Shown piece after piece: positions 59,281 through 64,000 of a DNA stretch of 64,000 nucleotides. The position numbers were made by a program, and so were the translations under genes. The notes below the pieces were generated by a model. That model saw only the letters and a list, made by a program, of their open reading frames with translations. It did no database searches and was not told the origin of the DNA. Numbering within the stretch: the first letter of the stretch is position 1; each line of letters starts with the position of its first letter. This DNA comes from Mycobacterium sp. E787 (GTDB lineage: Bacteria > Actinomycetota > Actinomycetes > Mycobacteriales > Mycobacteriaceae): positions 1 through 64,000 of the forward strand of contig NZ_LZKL01000042.1 of the NCBI RefSeq assembly GCF_001668725.1. The letters run 5' to 3'.

Positions 59281-61140
59281 GTGAGTCGGGATCACGGGTC
59301 AACCAATATCGTCAGAGCCGCCTCGGAGAGCGTAGCCGCTGACGGCGCCCCCGTCGCCAGGATCGTGGTGCCCGAGGGCGTGACGTTGACCTCGAATTTC
59401 GATCTCAATCGTGCCCAGCTCGGAGACAGCCCGGCTTACCGCTTCCTCGACTACTCGCACGACCAGGACGGCCGGGTCGTCGAGCTCACGTGGAACGAGC
59501 TGTGGTCGCGGGTCTGCGCGATCGGTGCCCGCCTGCAGCAGGTCACCCAACCGGGGGATCGGGTGGCGATCCTGGCACCACAGGGGCTCGATTATGTGGC
59601 GGGTTTCTTCGCCGCCATCCATGCGGGCAATGTCGCGATTCCGCTCTTTGCGCCGACCTTGGCCGGGCACGGCGAGCGGTTGGCGGCGGTGCTGGCCGAC
59701 GGGCGGCCGGCGGCCGTCTTGACGACGACGGCGGCGGCCGAATCGGTGCGGACGTTCATCCGGACTCTGCCCCCGCACGCGCGGCCGCGGATGATCGCCG
59801 TGGATGCGGTGCCCGCAACGCTCGCCGCCACCTTCACCGACCCGATCCGCGACACCGACGATCTCGCGTATCTGCAGTACACGTCCGGATCGACGCGCAC
59901 GCCGGCCGGGGTGGAGATCACGCATCGCGCCGTGTACACCAACGCGATGCAGATGATCCTGCACGGCGGGCTGAACACCGACGTCCAGTGCGTGAGCTGG
60001 CTGCCGCTGTATCACGACATGGGATTGATGATGATCGTGTTCACGGCCTATTTCGGAGCGCACGTCACGCTCATGGATCCCATGGCGTTCCTTCGCCGGC
60101 CCTACCGATGGATCAAGCAACTGGGCATCGCGGCGACCCGCGGCCGGACAATGGCCGCGGCGCCGAACTTCGCCTTCGAGTTGACGGCGCAGCGCGGCCT
60201 GCCTCCCAGGGGGGACGACCTCGACCTCAGCAACGTGGTGTGCCTGCTCAACGGGTCGGAGCCGGTGAGCATGTCGGCGATCGAGCAGTTCACGAAAGCG
60301 TTCGCCCCGTACGGCCTGCCGGCGACGGTGGTCAAGCCGTCCTACGGGATGGCCGAGGCGACGCTGTCGGTCGCCAGCATCGCCTCGGACGCCGCGGCGA
60401 GCGCGATCTTCCTCGACCGTGAACAACTCGGCGCGGGTCGCGCGGTGGTCGTCGACCCGTCGGCGTCGGGGGCGCTCTCCCTTGTCTCTTGCGGCCAGCC
60501 GATCCTCGAACAGTGGGCGGTGATCGCCGACCCAGACGGCGCGGAGGTGCCCGACGGCACAGTGGGCGAGATCTGGTTGCACGGAAACAACGTCGGCCGA
60601 GGGTATTTCGGCCGCGAGGAAGAGACGCGACGCGTGTTCGGCAACAAGCTGCGGTCCCGGCTGGACGTGGGCAGCCACGCCGAGGGCGCTCCCGACAACG
60701 GGTCTTGGCTGGCGACCGGCGACCTCGGCGTCTACGTCGACGGTGAGTTGTATCTGACGGGCCGGATCAAGGACCTGATCATCATCGACGGCCGCAATCA
60801 CTACCCGCATGACATCGAAACCACCGTCAGCGAAGCTTCGCCGGCGATCCGCACCGGCTATGTCGCCGCGTTTTCCGTTCCAGCCGAGGCGGTTTCATCT
60901 CTTCCCGGGAGCAGCGGCTCCGGTGAGCAGGTGGTCGTCGTCGCCGAGCGCGCCGCCGGCGCCGGCCGCGACCTGGGGCCGATCGCCGAGACGGTGCGGG
61001 CGGCGATCTCGCGGCATCATCAGATCCGTGTCGCCGATGTGCGCCTCGTGGCCGCCGGCGCCATCCCCCGCACGACGAGCGGCAAGCTTGCCCGCAACGC
61101 CTGCCGTGCCGAGTACCTCGAGGGACGGTTCAACCGCTGA
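59281..61140 (+). CDS. fatty acyl-AMP ligase (FAAL, FadD type)
   Basis: 619 aa adenylating enzyme. P-loop YLQYTSGSTRTPAGVEITH, motif LPLYHDMGLM, adenine-binding PSYGMAEATLS and TGDLG. The stretch before TGDLG (RSRLDVGSHAEGAPDNGSWLA) is the FAAL-type insertion that favours acyl-AMP over acyl-CoA, so the product should be handed to a carrier protein of a polyketide or peptide synthase. GTG 59281 has a weak site, behind an AT-rich leader (59248-59272). No synthase is adjacent; the nearest is the one at 42.5-48 kb. The 3' end overlaps convergent aspB by 11 bp. Confidence 0.88.
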   Translation: MSRDHGSTNIVRAASESVAADGAPVARIVVPEGVTLTSNFDLNRAQLGDSPAYRFLDYSHDQDGRVVELTWNELWSRVCAIGARLQQVTQPGDRVAILAPQGLDYVAGFFAAIHAGNVAIPLFAPTLAGHGERLAAVLADGRPAAVLTTTAAAESVRTFIRTLPPHARPRMIAVDAVPATLAATFTDPIRDTDDLAYLQYTSGSTRTPAGVEITHRAVYTNAMQMILHGGLNTDVQCVSWLPLYHDMGLMMIVFTAYFGAHVTLMDPMAFLRRPYRWIKQLGIAATRGRTMAAAPNFAFELTAQRGLPPRGDDLDLSNVVCLLNGSEPVSMSAIEQFTKAFAPYGLPATVVKPSYGMAEATLSVASIASDAAASAIFLDREQLGAGRAVVVDPSASGALSLVSCGQPILEQWAVIADPDGAEVPDGTVGEIWLHGNNVGRGYFGREEETRRVFGNKLRSRLDVGSHAEGAPDNGSWLATGDLGVYVDGELYLTGRIKDLIIIDGRNHYPHDIETTVSEASPAIRTGYVAAFSVPAEAVSSLPGSSGSGEQVVVVAERAAGAGRDLGPIAETVRAAISRHHQIRVADVRLVAAGAIPRTTSGKLARNACRAEYLEGRFNR

Positions 61141-62299
61141 CCGGCAGCCAGGCGCCCATCCGGCGCAGGGCCTCCTCGATGTCGCTCGTGGGGCCGGCGA
61201 ACGACAGCCGGACGAACGAGTGGCCGCGCGCGGTGTCGAAGTCGATGCCGGGCGCGATGGCAACGCCGGTGTCGTTCAGCAACTTTGAGCAGAACCCCAG
61301 CGAATCGCCGGTGAATTCCGAGACGTCGGCGTACACGTAGAACGCGCCGTCGGTGGGCGCGAGCCGGTCGAGGCCGATCGCACGCAGCCCGTCCAGCAGC
61401 AGCGAGCGGTTGACGCTGTAGTGGCGCAGATTGCCGTCGGCTTCCGCGGCCGCCGCCGGGGTGAACGCCGCGACCGCGGCGAGCTGCGACAGCACCGGCG
61501 GGCAGATGGTGAAGTTGCCGGTGAGGCAATCCACCGCCCGGCGCAGCTCGCTCGGCACCAGCAGCCAGCCGAGCCGCCAGCCCGTCATCGCGTAATACTT
61601 CGAAAAGCTGTTGACCACCACGGCGTCTCGTGACGTCTGCCAGGCGCAGCTGGTCTGCGGGGCCCCCTCGTAGACCAGTCCGTGGTAGACCTCGTCGCTG
61701 ATCAGCCGCACTCCGGAGACCTCGCACCAGGAGGCGATCGCGGCCAGCTCGGCCGGGGGGATGACCGTCCCGGTGGGATTGGCGGGGCTGGCGACGATGA
61801 CGCCCTGCACCGGCGGGTCCAGCTCGGCGAGCATCCGCGCGGTGGGCTGGAATCGGGTCTCCGGCCCGCAGGGGATGTCCACCACCTCACATCCCAACGC
61901 CGAGAGGATGTTTCGGTAGCAGGGGTAGCCGGGGCTGGCCAGCGCCACCCGGTCGCCCACGTCGAAGCACGCCAGGAAGGCGAGCAGGAACCCGCCGGAC
62001 GAGCCCGTGGTCACGACGACCGCGTCGGGTTCCACGTCGATGCCGTGCTTGCGCTGGTAGTCCGCCGCTATCGCGGAGCGCAGCTCCGGAATGCCCAGCG
62101 CCACGGTGTAACCCAGCTGGTTGAGGTGTAGCGCGGAGGCCGCGGCCGCGCGCACCGGCTCGGGCGCGCCGACGCTGGGCTGGCCCGCCGACAGGTTGAC
62201 CAGGTCGCCGTGGCTGCGCTGGCGCTCCGCGGCGGCCAGCCAGACATCCATCACATAAAACGGCGGGATGCCGGCGCGCAGTGCGACGTGCCCGTTCAC
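61130..62299 (-). CDS. aspB: PLP-dependent aminotransferase (AspB)
   Basis: 389 aa class I/II aminotransferase, equal in length to Rv3565. PLP features: TTGSSGGFLLAF, SPANPTGTVIPP, DEVYHGLVY, the Schiff-base Lys in VNSFSKYYAMTGWRLGW and Arg in FVRLSFAGP. Though called aspartate aminotransferase, its role in the surrounding cholesterol genes is unclear. The GTG overlaps the fadE33 stop (GTGA), so it is the last gene of the fadE32-fadE33-aspB unit, a KstR2-regulated group in M. tuberculosis. Confidence 0.93.
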   Translation of the reverse strand: MNGHVALRAGIPPFYVMDVWLAAAERQRSHGDLVNLSAGQPSVGAPEPVRAAAASALHLNQLGYTVALGIPELRSAIAADYQRKHGIDVEPDAVVVTTGSSGGFLLAFLACFDVGDRVALASPGYPCYRNILSALGCEVVDIPCGPETRFQPTARMLAELDPPVQGVIVASPANPTGTVIPPAELAAIASWCEVSGVRLISDEVYHGLVYEGAPQTSCAWQTSRDAVVVNSFSKYYAMTGWRLGWLLVPSELRRAVDCLTGNFTICPPVLSQLAAVAAFTPAAAAEADGNLRHYSVNRSLLLDGLRAIGLDRLAPTDGAFYVYADVSEFTGDSLGFCSKLLNDTGVAIAPGIDFDTARGHSFVRLSFAGPTSDIEEALRRMGAWLPVSG

Positions 62300-63264
62300 G
62301 GTGCCAGGAGCACCTGGGATTCGAGCTGGCGCAACAGCTCTCGCGGCGAGCCGAGCAGTTGCGCGCTGCCGTGTGCGCGCTTGAAATACAGGTGCATGTC
62401 GTGCTCCCAGGTGATCGCGATGCCACCATGCAGCTGAATCCCCTCGGCCGCAACGGCGTTCAGGGCCTCGGTCGCGGCAAGGCGGGCGGTGGCGGCGTTG
62501 GTGGGAGTGGGGTCGTCGCACGCGTCGGACACCACAGCCTTGGCCGCGGCGACGGCGACATACAGATCGGCCATCCGGTGCTTGAGCGCCTGGAAGCTGC
62601 CGATCGGGCGGCCGAATTGCACCCGGTTCTTGGTGTATTCGACGGTCAGCTCCAGGCAGCGTTCGGCGGCGCCGATCTGCTCGGCCGCCAGCAGGATGGC
62701 CGCGACGTCTGCGATGCCCGGGTCGGGGCCGATCGGCGTGATCTCGGCGCCCTCGTCGGGCCGCAGCCGGGCCAGGCGCCGGGTGGGGTCCATCGTCGCC
62801 ACCGGCTGCGCGGTGAAGCGTGTCCACCTGCTGATCTCACCGCCCTGGCCGTCGGGCGCGGCGATCACGACGTCGGCGATGTCGCCGTTGACCACGTAAT
62901 CGGCGTCGAGCACCAGCGCGCCGATCGCACCGCCCTCGGCGAGCCCGGCCAGAGTCTCGGCGTCGGGCTCTGCCGCGGCGAGCAACGCCAGTTCCGCCAG
63001 CGTGGTGCCCAGCAGCGGCGACGGCACCAGGGCCCGGCCCAGTTCCTGCAGAACCGTTGCAGCGTCGGCCAATTCGCCGCCCGCGCCGCCCAGCTCCTCG
63101 GGGATCACCAGCGCGGCGGCGCCCACCTGCTCACAGAGCAACCGCCACAGCGATTCGTCGTAGCCGCGCTCGGACACCATCGCGGCGCGCACCGCCGCCG
63201 GGTCCGCGTGCTTGGCCACCAGGGCCGCCACGGTCTCGCGCAGCAGCTGACGTTCTTCACTCAT
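62296..63264 (-). CDS. fadE33: FadE33, acyl-CoA dehydrogenase subunit
   Basis: 322 aa, close to the 318 aa of Rv3564. Short ACAD-fold protein with LVIPEELGGAGGELAD, TKNRVQFGRPIGSFQALKHRMADL and GGIAITWEHDMHLYFKRAH. Such short FadE proteins form mixed alpha2-beta2 enzymes with a neighbour, acting on CoA intermediates from the last steroid rings. ATG 63264 overlaps the fadE32 stop (ATGA). Confidence 0.92.
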   Translation of the reverse strand: MSEERQLLRETVAALVAKHADPAAVRAAMVSERGYDESLWRLLCEQVGAAALVIPEELGGAGGELADAATVLQELGRALVPSPLLGTTLAELALLAAAEPDAETLAGLAEGGAIGALVLDADYVVNGDIADVVIAAPDGQGGEISRWTRFTAQPVATMDPTRRLARLRPDEGAEITPIGPDPGIADVAAILLAAEQIGAAERCLELTVEYTKNRVQFGRPIGSFQALKHRMADLYVAVAAAKAVVSDACDDPTPTNAATARLAATEALNAVAAEGIQLHGGIAITWEHDMHLYFKRAHGSAQLLGSPRELLRQLESQVLLAP

Positions 63265-64000
63265 AGCGCCTCCAGCACTCGGCGCCGATGCGCCTCGGGC
63301 GTGCCCCAGGCCGAGCGTAGCGCCTGCACCCGCAGCAGCCACAGCGACAGGTCGTGTTCCTGGGTGAAGCCGATCGCGCCGTGGGTCTGCAGCGACGCGC
63401 GCGCCGCCACCAGGGCCGCCTCGGACGCGGCGGCCTTGGCCGCGCTGACGTCGCGCGGCTCGAGCGACAGGGCCGCGCCGTACACCAGGGGGCGGGCCAG
63501 CTCGATCGCGATGTGCACGTCGGCCAGCTTGTGCTTGATCGCCTGGTAGGAACCGATCACCCGGCCGAACTGGCTGCGCTGCTTGGCGTAGTCGACGGCG
63601 CCGTCCAGCAGGGCCTCGGCTGCGCCGAGGCATTGCGCCGCGGTCGCCAGTGCGCCGAAAACGTAGGCGCGCTTAACGTCCGCTCGCCAGGTCGCGCCGG
63701 TCGCGGTCACGTCGTAGAGGCGCCGGCTGGGGTCGACGGACTCGTGCCGCACGCCCAGAGCGGCTTCGGTGACGCCGTCGTCGGTCGCCAGCAGCACCAG
63801 CCCGGCCGCCTCGCCGTCCACCGCGCGCGGTGCGTGCGGCGGGTATGCGACGGTCGCGATGAGCTCGCCGCACGCCAACCCCGCGCTGCGCTCGTCATCA
63901 GCCAGCAAAACCGGTGCCACGGCGATGGATTCGGCCACCGGGCCCGGCACGCACCAGCGGCCGAGCCGTTCCAGCGCGACCACCAGGTCGACCGGGTCGG
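63261..64000 (-). CDS. fadE32: FadE32, acyl-CoA dehydrogenase subunit (5' end outside window)
   Basis: C-terminal 246 residues visible; the frame stays open through position 64000, so the start lies beyond the edge. ACAD pattern DYAKQRSQFGRVIGSYQAIKHKLAD and GAIGFTQEHDLSLWLLR. Partner of a second FadE in a heteromeric dehydrogenase; in M. tuberculosis fadE31 follows on the missing side. Belongs to the KstR2 lower-pathway operon. Confidence 0.9.
   Translation of the reverse strand, partial: DPVDLVVALERLGRWCVPGPVAESIAVAPVLLADDERSAGLACGELIATVAYPPHAPRAVDGEAAGLVLLATDDGVTEAALGVRHESVDPSRRLYDVTATGATWRADVKRAYVFGALATAAQCLGAAEALLDGAVDYAKQRSQFGRVIGSYQAIKHKLADVHIAIELARPLVYGAALSLEPRDVSAAKAAASEAALVAARASLQTHGAIGFTQEHDLSLWLLRVQALRSAWGTPEAHRRRVLEAL

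Overview
The window is chromosomal DNA of a non-tuberculous, probably slow-growing Mycobacterium. It is GC-rich, with frequent GTG starts and short 4-bp gene overlaps. Its backbone follows, in reverse, the Mycobacterium tuberculosis Rv3563-Rv3593 order as I remember it: lpqF, mhuD, hydrolase, mutY, canB, Rv3587c, disA, radA, lpqE, carD, ispD, ispF, cysS, rlmB, arsB2, Rv3577, lppH, LacI regulator, kstR, fadE34, Rv3572, kshB, hsaA-hsaD-hsaC-hsaB, nat, aspB, fadE33, fadE32. Functions come from motifs visible in the translations and from recalled family knowledge; no database search was run.

Layout. 1-3.4 kb: a hypothetical gene, the lipoprotein lpqF, the haem-degrading mhuD and an alpha/beta hydrolase. 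3.4-5.9 kb: a GMC-type flavoprotein with a Tat-exported partner. 6.1-13.4 kb: an ArsR-type regulator and a six-gene complex-I-like membrane complex, the counterpart of Rv0081-Rv0087, which lies elsewhere in M. tuberculosis. Its large subunit has lost both nickel-iron cysteine pairs. 13.4-23.4 kb: housekeeping genes for DNA repair, carbonic anhydrase, c-di-AMP synthesis, RNA polymerase control, the MEP isoprenoid pathway, cysteinyl-tRNA and rRNA methylation. 23.4-30.6 kb: accessory genes (glycerophosphodiesterase-like protein, FAD monooxygenase, a broken and an intact copy of an AAA/LuxR regulator, a P450). 30.6-34.3 kb: arsB2, a metallo-beta-lactamase-fold protein, an orphan pxpA and lppH.

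34.5-56.1 kb is the left part of the cholesterol catabolic region: kstR, fadE34, kshB and hsaADCB, with KstR operators visible at 36409 and 52458 and a one-mismatch site at 52526. A compositionally different block (39016-49771) interrupts it between fadE34 and the Rv3572 homologue. The block holds a CPA2 cation/proton antiporter, a halogenase-type flavoprotein, a single-module polyketide synthase (KS-AT-DH-KR-ACP, no thioesterase) and a two-gene ABC exporter translationally coupled to the synthase. It reads as a compact biosynthesis-and-export cluster and is the best candidate here for an undescribed system. A stomatin-like gene follows it.

56.1-64 kb: a CHAD protein, a membrane-anchored coiled-coil protein and a kinase/Kelch remnant separate nat from the hsa operon. 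A fatty acyl-AMP ligase follows, then the convergent fadE32-fadE33-aspB operon, which belongs to the KstR2-type lower cholesterol pathway and runs off the window. I see no tRNA, rRNA, CRISPR array or insertion sequence.
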